The notes under the pieces are model-generated. The model made no database searches, was not told where the DNA came from, and was given only the letters and a program-made list of their open reading frames with translations. Positions 1 through 8,664 of a stretch of 32,884 nucleotides of DNA are shown here, in pieces. The DNA comes from JAANXG01 sp049583715. Lineage in GTDB: Bacteria; Pseudomonadota; Gammaproteobacteria; Arenicellales; JAANXG01. The number at the start of each line of letters is the position of its first letter. Within the stretch, counting starts at the first letter, position 1. The translations under genes were made by a program, and so were the position numbers. The stretch covers positions 1 to 32,884 of the forward strand of contig JBAUWJ010000085.1 in NCBI GenBank assembly GCA_049583715.1, written 5' to 3'.

Positions 1-323
1 CGATTGAGCTGGTGCTTGAGTATCTCCACCTCTCGCTGCAGGGTGATCGAGAGCCGCCGCATGAGGTCCGTGGCATCGATGTCCTGCTTCACGCGGTAGG
101 CCCGGCCGTAGAAGCCGCGCTCTCGCCAGCCCGTCAGGTTGAGCACGGTCTCGCGCAGGGTCTTGCTCGGAATGGTGCCGGTGTGGACGCAGACTCCCCC
201 CACCTGGGGACGGCCGTCCACTACCGCCACCCCGAAGCCCAGCTTGGCGGCCTGGATGGCCGCCGCCTTGCCGGCGGGTCCGCTGCCGATCACCAGAAGA
301 TCGTATCGGGGGTATTCTTTCAT
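1..323 (-). CDS. sthA: Soluble pyridine nucleotide transhydrogenase, N-terminal part
   Basis: This is a flavoprotein of the pyridine nucleotide-disulfide oxidoreductase family. SthA moves reducing equivalents between NADPH and NAD+ in the cytosol. The gene runs off the left edge, so only about 107 N-terminal residues are visible. They begin MKEYPRYDLLVIGSGPAGKA, with the FAD-binding GxGxxG loop at about residues 12-17. Next comes GGVCVHTGTIPSKTLRE, which carries the first redox-family Cys but has Thr (GTIPSK) where true disulfide reductases have the second Cys (GCIPSK). That substitution is the usual SthA signature and argues against lipoamide dehydrogenase or glutathione reductase. The ATG lies at the end of a long repeat-filled intergenic region and is divergent from the ligase gene at 996. 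The C-terminal domains cannot be checked. Confidence 0.9.
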   Translation of the reverse strand, partial: MKEYPRYDLLVIGSGPAGKAAAIQAAKLGFGVAVVDGRPQVGGVCVHTGTIPSKTLRETVLNLTGWRERGFYGRAYRVKQDIDATDLMRRLSITLQREVEILKHQLN

Positions 324-458
324 TGGGCTTTGCTCCGGTCATTGTCAAAGAGTCGATCCGGCATGTCCAGCGCCGGACCGGCTTTCACCGGCCACGGTGC
401 GACCTGTGCGGGCCGAAGCAAGCGTCAAAGCCGATAGACCCAACGCCGCCCCGTGTGG

Positions 459-558
459 GTCGGGCTTCAGCCCGACTTCCTTGTCGAGTCGGAATGAATT
501 CCGACCCACAGGGAAGTGGGGAGTGTCGGAGAACGTCGGGAACGAGATCCGACCGGCC
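459..558. repeat. REP-like doublet of two hairpins plus conserved flank (copy 1)
   Basis: Two palindromes of the same design sit 11 bases apart: GTCGGGCTTCAGCCCGAC at 459-476 and GTCGGAATGAATTCCGAC at 488-505. Each has 8-base perfect arms around a 2-base centre. The second is followed by a conserved flank (GACCCACAGGGAAGTGGGGA...). Positions 488-525 are identical to 816-853, and similarity continues to about 558. The pairing of two GTCGG-headed hairpins is typical of bacterial REP/BIME elements. Confidence 0.75.
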
Positions 559-656
559 CACAGGTGCCGCTGTTCCCGTACCACTTGAGACTCGGTTGGA
601 TGCCCGGACAGAATCCCGATCGAACCTCGATCTGAAACGAAGGGAGCGGCGTCAGG

Positions 657-763
657 GCATGAACCGGGGGTGGTCTTTGTCGACCGTCTCGAGGCAGGAG
701 CCGAGAGCGAGCCTACATGGACGTACTTGCGGCGTGTCGGCAAAGACCGCCCCCGGTTCATGC
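657..763. repeat. Long imperfect inverted repeat (hairpin element)
   Basis: The left arm at about 657-683 (GCATGAACCGGGGGTGGTCT...) pairs with the right arm at 736-763. The reverse complement of the right arm begins GCATGAACCGGGGGCGGTCT. The arms are about 27 bases with two C/T differences, both compatible with G-U pairing, and the loop is about 52 bases. On the minus strand the loop contains TACGTCCATG followed by a GCTCGCTCTCGGCT-like run. This resembles dispersed intergenic elements of some gammaproteobacteria. It lies between the two REP-like copies. Confidence 0.65.
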
Positions 764-815
764 GGGGCACTCCAGCACAAGTTCGCCAGGCCCCGGCAGC
801 ACAGCACCATCAAAC

Positions 816-885
816 GTCGGAATGAATTCCGACCCACAGGGAAGTGGGGAGTGCCGGAGATGTCGGGAACGGGATCCGGCCGACG
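816..885. repeat. REP-like hairpin plus flank (copy 2)
   Basis: The first 38 bases (816-853) are identical to 488-525, including the palindrome GTCGGAATGAATTCCGAC. Imperfect similarity continues through TGTCGGGAACGGGATCCGG to about 885. The copy is in the same orientation as copy 1, 328 bases downstream, just before the ligase gene. Confidence 0.75.
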
Positions 886-995
886 CACTTCGGACCCCGG
901 TGTCCCACTCGAGCCGGTGCCGATTCCGTCCCACCGGCGTCGCGGTTTATGATGGGCGCCGGATATCCGTGAACTGAATAGTACTCTCGCGCACC

Positions 996-2315
996 ATGAC
1001 CGAGCCCGATCATCCCGCCCTGCCGGGAGCCGAATTTCTCGACCTCGACGAGATCGGCGCCATACACAGATCACGGTGGCGGGAGCAGGCGGCCTACGTC
1101 CAGGCGAATTCGGACTTCTACCGTGTCCTCTACAGTGGCCGGCCGGCGCTCACGGGCGAGATCGCGGAGCTCGCCGACCTGCCGTTCACGGACAAGCAAA
1201 TGCTGCGCGAGAGCCAGCGGCAGTGTCCGCCCTTCGGCGGCTACCTCGCCTCGGACCCTCGCCATATCATGCGCATGCACCGCACCTCAGGCACTACCGG
1301 CTCGGCCATGAACCTGGCCTTGAGCCGCCGGGATGCGCTCATGACCGCCGCCGTCGGCGGGCGGGCCCAGTCGGCTTCCGGGCTCGGCCCGGGGCATCGT
1401 GTCGTGCATTGCCTCAACTACCAGCTATGGATGGGCGGCTACACGGATCACGCTTCCCTGGAGACCACCGGCGCCATGGTGATTCCTTACGGGGTCGGCC
1501 ACTCTCGAGGTCTGATCGCGGTGATCCGTGAGCTCGGCGTCACGGCCATCTCCTGCACGCCTTCGTATCCGGCGGTGCTGGAGCAGACCATCGCCCGCGA
1601 GTTCCCGGGCCTCGCACCGAGGGACCTCGGCCTGGAGCTCGGCCTGTTCGGGGGCGAGCCGGGGCTCGACGAGCCGTCGTTCCGGCAGCGCCTCGAAGAG
1701 ACCTGGGGGTTCGCGGCCCGCAACTCCAACTACGGGGTTACCGACGTCCTGTGCAACTTCGCCGGCCAGTCGACAATGGACAACGATCTGCACCTCGTGG
1801 CGCTGGACGTGCTGTACCCCGAGCTGATCGACCCGGACTCCGCGATCGTCAAACCCTGGCGTGAAGGCGAGAGCGGAGAGCTGGTGCTCACTCACCTCGC
1901 CAAGGAATGCCAGCCGCTGGTGCGTTTTCGAACGGGCGACGTCATCACCCTGACGGGAACCGGCAGGGCGCGCTGCGGGCGGACCGCGCCGCGTTTTCGC
2001 GTCATCGGGCGCAGCGACGACATGGTGGTGATCCGGGGCATCAACGTGTTCCCCGTCATGGTGGCCGGGATCATCAGCGGCCACGAGTCCCTGTCGGGAA
2101 ACTATCGTATTCACCTCACGCAGCCACCGCCTTATGATGTACTCCCGATCGAAGCCGAGCTCGGGCAAGGCGGCGCGGACGTGAACGACCTGGCCGGGCG
2201 CATCGAGCAGGACATCAAGCGTCACATCGGCGTCACCGCGCGGGTCACGCTCCTCCCGGCGGACAGCCTGCCTCGAACCGAGGGTAAGACGAGGCACGTC
2301 GTCCGGGACTATTGA
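996..2315 (+). CDS. Phenylacetate-CoA ligase-like adenylate-forming enzyme
   Basis: This is a 439-residue protein of the ANL superfamily, PaaK-like branch. The enzyme would activate a carboxylate with ATP to an acyl-adenylate and then a CoA thioester. Visible motifs are the phosphate loop HRTSGTTGSA (about 96-104), NSNYGVTD at the adenine/substrate position, RFRTGD, and the hinge segment GRSDDMVVIRGINVFPVMV typical of PaaK. The C-terminal GKTR lysine (TEGKTRHVVRDY) fits the catalytic Lys of the mobile domain. The length suits PaaK-type enzymes (about 430) rather than long-chain ligases (over 500). The enoyl-CoA hydratase begins 21 bases downstream, so the two are probably co-transcribed and act on the same acyl-CoA. 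The substrate cannot be read from sequence. No strong SD precedes the ATG. Confidence 0.85.
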   Translation: MTEPDHPALPGAEFLDLDEIGAIHRSRWREQAAYVQANSDFYRVLYSGRPALTGEIAELADLPFTDKQMLRESQRQCPPFGGYLASDPRHIMRMHRTSGTTGSAMNLALSRRDALMTAAVGGRAQSASGLGPGHRVVHCLNYQLWMGGYTDHASLETTGAMVIPYGVGHSRGLIAVIRELGVTAISCTPSYPAVLEQTIAREFPGLAPRDLGLELGLFGGEPGLDEPSFRQRLEETWGFAARNSNYGVTDVLCNFAGQSTMDNDLHLVALDVLYPELIDPDSAIVKPWREGESGELVLTHLAKECQPLVRFRTGDVITLTGTGRARCGRTAPRFRVIGRSDDMVVIRGINVFPVMVAGIISGHESLSGNYRIHLTQPPPYDVLPIEAELGQGGADVNDLAGRIEQDIKRHIGVTARVTLLPADSLPRTEGKTRHVVRDY

Positions 2316-2336
2316 ACTCACCCAGTAGAGACAGCA

Positions 2337-3089
2337 ATGAGCAGATACGATTGCGTCGATCTTTCCGTCGAGAACAAAGTGTGCACGATCGCGCTGAACC
2401 GCCCGGAGGTCCTGAATGCGATGAATCGCAGCCTGATCGACGAGGTCGCCCTGGCCTTCGACGAAGCTGATCGGGACCCCGGCACCGCCGCGATCATCTT
2501 CACGGGCAAAGGCCGTGCTTTCTGCGCCGGCGACGACCGCGCGGCGCACCGGCACCCCAGGGACGAGAGCGAGGCCCGCGATCTCGTCCATGCGATACAG
2601 CGCGTCACCGAGACCATGGTGTTCGGTCACAAGCCGATCGTGGGCGCCATCAACGGCTGGGCGGTGGGCGGCGGCTTTTCCTGGGCCGTCAACTGCGACT
2701 TCCCGATCTGGGCGCGAAGCGCCCGGGGCTTTCTGCCGGAGGTCTCTCTGAATCTGTTCGTCACCGGCGGGATCACCGCGCTGCTGCCTGCGCTCGCGGG
2801 CCTGAACGGGACCCGGGAGATGCTGCTCCTGGGCGATCGCTACGACGCCCTGACGCTGCTCGAGATGGGCGTCGCCTGGCGGGTCGTGGACGACGATCGA
2901 CTGATGGAGGAAGCCATGGGCGTGGCCCGCAAGCTTGCCGAGCTCCCGCCATTAGCCGCGCGGGCCATGAAGCGCGTGCTCAACGAGGTTGCCGCGGGCG
3001 ACCTCCGGAAGGCGATGGACCTGGAGACGGAAGCCACCGTCGCCGGGTTCATGGATCCCGAGACAACGCGCCGCTTGAAGGACTTCTGA
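2337..3089 (+). CDS. Enoyl-CoA hydratase/isomerase family protein
   Basis: This 250-residue crotonase-fold protein has the expected family order. It opens with VENKVCTIALNRPEVLNAMN, then FTGKGRAFCAGDD (first oxyanion-hole segment), GAINGWAVGGGFSWAVNCDF (second oxyanion-hole GG), LPEVSLNL, where the Glu fits the second catalytic position, and the late-family motif MGVAWRVVDDDRLMEEA. AGDD replaces the commoner AGGD/AGAD. It would hydrate or isomerise an enoyl-CoA, but this superfamily is too diverse to fix the reaction. A GAGAC sequence precedes the ATG. It follows the CoA ligase by 21 bases and converges on the cupin gene, which ends 37 bases away. Confidence 0.85.
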   Translation: MSRYDCVDLSVENKVCTIALNRPEVLNAMNRSLIDEVALAFDEADRDPGTAAIIFTGKGRAFCAGDDRAAHRHPRDESEARDLVHAIQRVTETMVFGHKPIVGAINGWAVGGGFSWAVNCDFPIWARSARGFLPEVSLNLFVTGGITALLPALAGLNGTREMLLLGDRYDALTLLEMGVAWRVVDDDRLMEEAMGVARKLAELPPLAARAMKRVLNEVAAGDLRKAMDLETEATVAGFMDPETTRRLKDF

Positions 3090-3126
3090 CCCCCCGGCGC
3101 CAAGGCCCGTTCCCGAAGGGGAGGCT

Positions 3127-3438
3127 TCAGACGCTGCCCTCTTTTTCCACCACCAGGATCCGCGCCTCGCCGCGCGGATGGGCCGCATGCTCACAGCCCG
3201 TGGAGGCGAAGAAGATGTCGCCCGGCTCGAGCACAACAGTCCGTTCTTCACCCTCGTCGCGATAGTGCATGTCCACGACACCGTCCAGGACGGCGAAGAC
3301 CTCCTGGCCGTCGTTGACATGCCAGGAGTAGGGCCGGTCGGTCCAGTGCAGGCGCGCGGTCATGCCGTTCATCCTGGCGATGTCCAGGGCACCCCAGGCG
3401 TGGTCCGCGGTGAACTCCCGGCTGCGTATGACCTTCAT
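3127..3438 (-). CDS. Small single-domain cupin protein
   Basis: This is a 103-residue single cupin. Cupin motif 1 is HVNDGQEVFAVLDGVVDM (His near 40, Glu near 46) and motif 2 is LEPGDIFFASTGCEHAAHP (His after the Cys-Glu). These residues could bind a divalent metal. Many proteins of this size are small-molecule isomerases, dioxygenases or sensors, so no reaction can be assigned. The ATG overlaps the methyltransferase stop as ATGA (3435-3438), which implies translational coupling and related function. A longer open frame continues upstream, but it lies antisense to the methyltransferase frame and is not used. The gene converges on the hydratase. Confidence 0.8.
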   Translation of the reverse strand: MKVIRSREFTADHAWGALDIARMNGMTARLHWTDRPYSWHVNDGQEVFAVLDGVVDMHYRDEGEERTVVLEPGDIFFASTGCEHAAHPRGEARILVVEKEGSV

Positions 3439-4073
3439 TCCCCGCCCAGCACCCGATACACGTATACCGCGTCCTCCACCTCCGGGTCGCCCGTGGGCAG
3501 GGCCGGAAACCCCTCGGTGGCGAACAGGCGTTTCCAGCGCTTCTCGCGCTCGTGGGCTCGCACGGCAGAGGGATACTCGGGGAGCTGCCCATCGTCCACC
3601 CGCAGCGAGAAGACGACCAGCCCGCCCGGCCTGGTCACCCGGATGAGCTCGGCGAAGGTCTCGGGCCCGGCGTGGCCGGGCGAGATGGCGCCGCAGCACA
3701 GGCTTGTCCTGAAGTTGTCGGCCTCGAAATCGAGCTGGCCGAGGTTCATCTTGTGCAGGGACTTGTACAGGCCTTTCCGCCGCGCGATGGACAACATCTC
3801 GGAAGACAGGTCGACGCCCACGAACGGCCCGTACCCGGCAAGGACCAGCGCCTCCGTCTGCAGGCCGGTGCCGCAGCCGGCATCCAGCACCGGCCCCGCG
3901 TCGATGTCCACGAAGCGGGCGAAGACCGCCGCGAGAACTGCGGGCAGCCGGTAGCCGAACTTGAACACGTCGGCATCGTAGTGGTTGGCCCATGCGTCGT
4001 AGGCGGCCTCGCGCTCGGAATCCGATTTCGCTGCGTACACCTTGTCCAGAATGTCATGGTCTCTAGTACTCAT
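3435..4073 (-). CDS. Class I SAM-dependent methyltransferase
   Basis: This is a cytosolic methyltransferase of about 212 residues. Motif I, GPVLDAGCGTGLQTEAL, is the SAM-binding loop, followed by the acidic end of strand 2 in FVGVDLSSEML. A motif-III-like RVTRPGGLVVFSL also appears. The N-terminus, with AAYDAWANHYDADV, resembles the Williams-Beuren/METTL27 type of small methyltransferase. I chose the ATG at 4073 because GGGAGGGG lies about 6 bases upstream. A GTG at 4088 would add five residues and would use up that SD. The acceptor substrate is unknown. It overlaps the downstream cupin by four bases. About 100 non-coding bases separate it from the hydrolase upstream, so it may have its own promoter. 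Confidence 0.85.
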   Translation of the reverse strand: MSTRDHDILDKVYAAKSDSEREAAYDAWANHYDADVFKFGYRLPAVLAAVFARFVDIDAGPVLDAGCGTGLQTEALVLAGYGPFVGVDLSSEMLSIARRKGLYKSLHKMNLGQLDFEADNFRTSLCCGAISPGHAGPETFAELIRVTRPGGLVVFSLRVDDGQLPEYPSAVRAHEREKRWKRLFATEGFPALPTGDPEVEDAVYVYRVLGGE

Positions 4074-4175
4074 CGTTGCCCCTCCCACTCATCGTGTCGT
4101 CACCACACCCAGGGATCCCGTCATTTGTGCCTTTCAGGCCGGGTGATTTCCCGTTCGGGTTCGCAGTTCTCATTG

Positions 4176-4880
4176 TTACATCGAAACGAGCCAGATCTTC
4201 ATTATCCCGGTCACCTGCTCCGGCCGGTCCAGGGTCGACAGGTGGCCGCAGCGCTCGATCACCTCCAGTCTCGCCTCCGGTATCGCGTCGGCCATTTCCT
4301 CGTGCACCTCCACCGGCATGATCAGATCCTCACGCCCGCACAGCACCAGGGTAGGGCACTCGATTTGCGCCAGGTGCGGCCGGCTGTCGATGCGGTCGAT
4401 GATAGCGCGCTGCTGGCGCCCGAACGCTTCCTTGCCGACGCCGGCGGCCATCGAGGCGATCGTCTGCACGAGCGTCTCGTCGCCGAGCCGGTCCGGATGC
4501 ACCTGCAGCGGCATCAACTTTCGCACCACCGCATCGAAATCAGTCTCGGCGAGCGTCAACAGGGCGCGGCGCCTGGCAGTGGCCTCCGGCGTATCCGGCC
4601 GCGCGGTGGTGTTCATCAAGGCCAGCGCCAGGACCCGCTCCGGCGCCTGGCGCATGATCTCCATCGCCACGTAGCCGCCCATGGAAAGACCGGCCAGGAC
4701 GAAGCCGCCGGCAGGCGCCTGGTCCAGCGCACTCGCCGCCAGCGCGGCCATGGAGTCGGCGCCCCTCAGGTCGGCGACGACGGGGCTGATCAGGCCGGAC
4801 AGGCCCGTGATCTGGTGGCGCCAGAGGCGGGCGTCGTCGAGAAGCCCCGGCAGCAGAAGGCACGGCATGACACCCGCCAC
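4176..4880 (-). CDS. Alpha/beta hydrolase
   Basis: This 234-residue protein has the alpha/beta-hydrolase fold. The opening PCLLLPGLLDDARLWRHQ is the oxyanion-region strand, GLSMGG carries the nucleophilic Ser, CGREDLIMP carries the likely acid, and ERCGHLS supplies the catalytic His. The family includes esterases, C-C hydrolases and lactonases, so the substrate is open. The GTG at 4880 is preferred because GAGGAG sits 7 bases upstream, overlapping the end of the OsmC-like gene, whose stop is only 4 bases away. An ATG at 4868 is the alternative. The close spacing makes it a translationally coupled partner of the gene upstream. Confidence 0.85.
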   Translation of the reverse strand: MAGVMPCLLLPGLLDDARLWRHQITGLSGLISPVVADLRGADSMAALAASALDQAPAGGFVLAGLSMGGYVAMEIMRQAPERVLALALMNTTARPDTPEATARRRALLTLAETDFDAVVRKLMPLQVHPDRLGDETLVQTIASMAAGVGKEAFGRQQRAIIDRIDSRPHLAQIECPTLVLCGREDLIMPVEVHEEMADAIPEARLEVIERCGHLSTLDRPEQVTGIMKIWLVSM

Positions 4881-4884
4881 CGCC

Positions 4885-5121
4885 TTACTCCTCGGCGAGA
4901 ATCCTGGGCCGGCGGCTCACCCGGAAGTTCACGGAGCGGGCGATGAAGCACAACTCGTGGGCCCGCTCGTGCAGTCTTCCGGCATGCTCCATATCCCCAC
5001 CGGCGCGGATCGTGACGGTGGGCTGCTGCCGGCCATAGACCCGGTAGCGGCTGGGGCACTCACCCCGATTGCCGGTGCAGGTGACCCGGACCTGATAAAG
5101 GTGCTCTTTGTTTGTCGGCAT
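4885..5121 (-). CDS. Internally shortened OsmC-family protein
   Basis: This small 78-residue ORF reads as the two ends of an OsmC-like protein joined in frame. Residues about 7-28 (YQVRVTCTGNRGECPSRYRV plus YG) match the N-terminal strands of the roughly 150-residue OsmC family. From about residue 33, VTIRAGGDMEHAGRLHERAH followed by ELCFIARSVNFRV matches the C-terminal helix that carries the second reactive Cys. The family's central helix with the first Cys (SACHM-like), about 70 residues, is missing. A thiol peroxidase lacking that Cys should be inactive, so this is probably a decaying gene or a repurposed fragment. The frame is open from ATG to TAA. It is followed 4 bases later by the hydrolase, whose SD lies in its last codons, so it may persist as a leader for that gene. 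Family assignment is from memory of the motifs. Confidence 0.65.
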   Translation of the reverse strand: MPTNKEHLYQVRVTCTGNRGECPSRYRVYGRQQPTVTIRAGGDMEHAGRLHERAHELCFIARSVNFRVSRRPRILAEE

Positions 5122-5239
5122 GGACGGATTCGCTTCGAGCCGGAGTCATAACGTCTCAAACGGGCTTCGCGATGTCCAGCGGCTTTGCGCGCCGCCACGG
5201 GCTTGCCGTCGCGCCGGACGGGAGTGCGGCGAAGTAACG

Positions 5240-6115
5240 TCAGCTTCCCAGCGCCAGCAAGGCGTCGCCCACGCGCAGGGACTTGTCCGCGGTATCGTAG
5301 GTCATCAGGTCCTCTCCGATGATCAGGGGTCCGGTGTAGGATTCGCGCACCTCCGCCAGGAGATCGCCGGGGTCGAAGCGGGTCGGGACGAAATGGGTCA
5401 GCATCAGGCAGGCGGCGCCGCTCTCGCTCGCCACCCTGCCGACGTCGGCGGACAAGGTGTGGTAGCTCGCGACGTTGTCCATGCCCTCGCGGGTGCGCAG
5501 GCCGGTAACGTCCCGGAAGCCCCGGTGTATGAGCACCTCGTGCACCAGGATGTCGGCGTTCCTCGCGGCGGCGATCAGCTCCGGGCAGTAGGTGGTGTCG
5601 CCGCTGACGGCAACCTTGGCAGCGTCGCTCTCGAAGACGAAGCCGAAGGCCCGGGGAACCGGCTTGTGATTGACCTCCACCGCTCTCACGGCGACATCGC
5701 CGATTTCCAGCACCTGCCCATCCGCGATCTCCTCGACCTGGATCTCGAAAGCCGAGATGTCGCTCCTCAGCTCATGGGCGATGCGGCCTTCGCGTTCAGC
5801 GCGCCACAAGGCCATCAGGCCGTCGACATAAGTCCTCGTCCCGGGAGGGCCGCAGATGCGCTGGGGTCGGTCCCGGCCCTGGTGCCAGCTCGAGATGATG
5901 AGCTGGTAGAGGTCGACCAGGTGATCCGAGTGCAGGTGGGTAAGCAGCAGGGCGTCGATATGCCGCCCGGAGGAGCCGGCGGCGAGCAGCCGCTGGGTGA
6001 CGCCGGAGCCGCAGTCCACGAGGATGTCCGCTCGCGCCGTGCGCACCAGCGTCGCCGGTCCGAAGCGATCCGGATCGACGATCGGGCAGCCGGTTCCGAG
6101 CAAGGTGACGCGCAT
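5240..6115 (-). CDS. Metallo-beta-lactamase-fold hydrolase (RNase Z/arylsulfatase-like)
   Basis: This 291-residue protein opens MRVTLLGTGCPIVDPDRFGP, the start typical of RNase Z-like and AtsA-like MBL proteins. The metal-binding motif THLHSDH is complete, the bridging Asp is in VSGDTTYCPEL, and later His ligands fit LVHEV and MLTHFVP. The active site is therefore likely to bind two zinc ions. RNase Z itself usually has a recognisable exosite, which I do not see, so a small-molecule esterase or sulfatase role is more likely. On the minus strand a TATACT at 6145-6150 lies about 30 bases before the ATG and could be its -10 box, with a poor -35. It runs in the same direction as the OsmC-like gene, 118 bases downstream. 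Confidence 0.85.
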   Translation of the reverse strand: MRVTLLGTGCPIVDPDRFGPATLVRTARADILVDCGSGVTQRLLAAGSSGRHIDALLLTHLHSDHLVDLYQLIISSWHQGRDRPQRICGPPGTRTYVDGLMALWRAEREGRIAHELRSDISAFEIQVEEIADGQVLEIGDVAVRAVEVNHKPVPRAFGFVFESDAAKVAVSGDTTYCPELIAAARNADILVHEVLIHRGFRDVTGLRTREGMDNVASYHTLSADVGRVASESGAACLMLTHFVPTRFDPGDLLAEVRESYTGPLIIGEDLMTYDTADKSLRVGDALLALGS

Positions 6116-6312
6116 TGCCGATCGAGGGTGTGGCTTGTCTCGACAGTATACCCGCTGCGCCCGCTGCCAAATCCAATCGCAGCGCCGCAGTCACTCGACA
6201 CGGCGAGGCCATCCAGGAACGCGACTGCCCGCAATGACGCCACGCCGCCACGCCACGTCGGCCTCATTGCGGGGCTGTCAGGAACGCGGCAATCGCGATG
6301 CGGACCGCTTCG

Positions 6313-6747
6313 TTACTCCGGCAGTGCGACTCCCGAGCCACCCATCTCCGCGGGGAAGTCCTTCAGCTTCGGCAGGCCGTCCTTCATGTGCAGCACGGTG
6401 TCCTGGTAGTTCACATGAACCCCGGGCTGGAAGGAAAGGCCGGGTATGACCGCGGCGTAGACGTCCGTGAGTCCCAGTCCCGGGTGCTCGGTGAAGATGT
6501 GTCCACCGCAGGTCTTGCACCACTTGCGCGCGCTGCCCGGCGTCTTGTTGTAGGTGCCGATGTTGTCCCCGCCTTGGGTGACCTTCACTGCTTCCGGCTT
6601 CCACAAAGTGAAAGCGTTGACCGGTCCCGCCGACCAATGCCGGCAGGACTCGCAATGGCAGTAACCCATGGCGGCCGGCTCGCCGGTCGCCGTGAATTGA
6701 ACCGCGCCGCAGAAGCAACTGCCCTTGTACGACTTTGGACTGGTCAT
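6313..6747 (-). CDS. GFA/CENP-V family zinc protein
   Basis: This 144-residue protein has the Cys pattern of the glutathione-dependent formaldehyde-activating (GFA) fold: GSCFCGAVQF, CHCESCRHW and KWCKTCGGHIF. These bind structural and catalytic zinc. Family members include glutathione S-(hydroxymethyl) enzymes, but most bacterial copies have no proven substrate. The ATG at 6747 is chosen because GGAG sits 7 bases upstream; an open frame ten residues longer lacks such a site. About 200 bases follow before the MBL gene. They include an inverted repeat (GCCCGCAATGA at 6227-6237 against TCATTGCGGGGC at 6264-6275) that may end its transcript. The MITE-like element lies just upstream. Confidence 0.85.
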   Translation of the reverse strand: MTSPKSYKGSCFCGAVQFTATGEPAAMGYCHCESCRHWSAGPVNAFTLWKPEAVKVTQGGDNIGTYNKTPGSARKWCKTCGGHIFTEHPGLGLTDVYAAVIPGLSFQPGVHVNYQDTVLHMKDGLPKLKDFPAEMGGSGVALPE

Positions 6748-6819
6748 GGTGGATCTCCAGGCTGTGTGCCGGAGCACATTAGAGCACGGAAGATCTATTT
6801 ATTGGAGTGCGTATAACTA

Positions 6820-6959
6820 CTAGGAAAGCTCTGATTAATCGTTGACGTTGTCATTGCGAGCGCAGCGAAGCAATCCAGGATGCCTGCCATTGCACGCTTT
6901 CTGGATTGCTTCGTCGCGTCGCTCCTCGCAATGACAGCATTAATCAGAGCTTCCCTAGG
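6820..6959. mobile_element. MITE-like palindromic element
   Basis: This 140-base element without a gene has long imperfect terminal inverted repeats. The left end reads CTAGGAAAGCTCTGATTAAT. The right end, reverse complemented, reads CCTAGGGAAGCTCTGATTAA. The inner arms are TCATTGCGAGCGCAGCGAAG on the left and a matching TCATTGCGAGGAGCGACGCG on the right, both continuing into GAAGCAATCCAG. That inner palindrome is a repeat widely seen in proteobacterial genomes. CTAG occurs at both outer edges, and TA is the minimal shared edge, so either may be the target duplication. It lies between hutU and the GFA gene, where it may also act as a terminator for the hut operon. Confidence 0.75.
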
Positions 6960-6971
6960 TCTCTTCGGCCT

Positions 6972-8645
<1,674 letters not shown>

Positions 8646-8664
8646 GTCGTTGACCTCGGGTTTC

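Larger units (their letters stand above)
324..995. other. Repeat-rich intergenic region
   Basis: About 670 bases separate the divergent sthA and ligase genes. Reading frames here have no recognisable protein features and change with the palindromes. The region holds two short hairpins (459-505), a second copy of one of them with its flank (816-885), and a long imperfect inverted repeat (657-763). It presumably also holds the two divergent promoters, but no convincing -35/-10 pair was seen. Confidence 0.7.
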
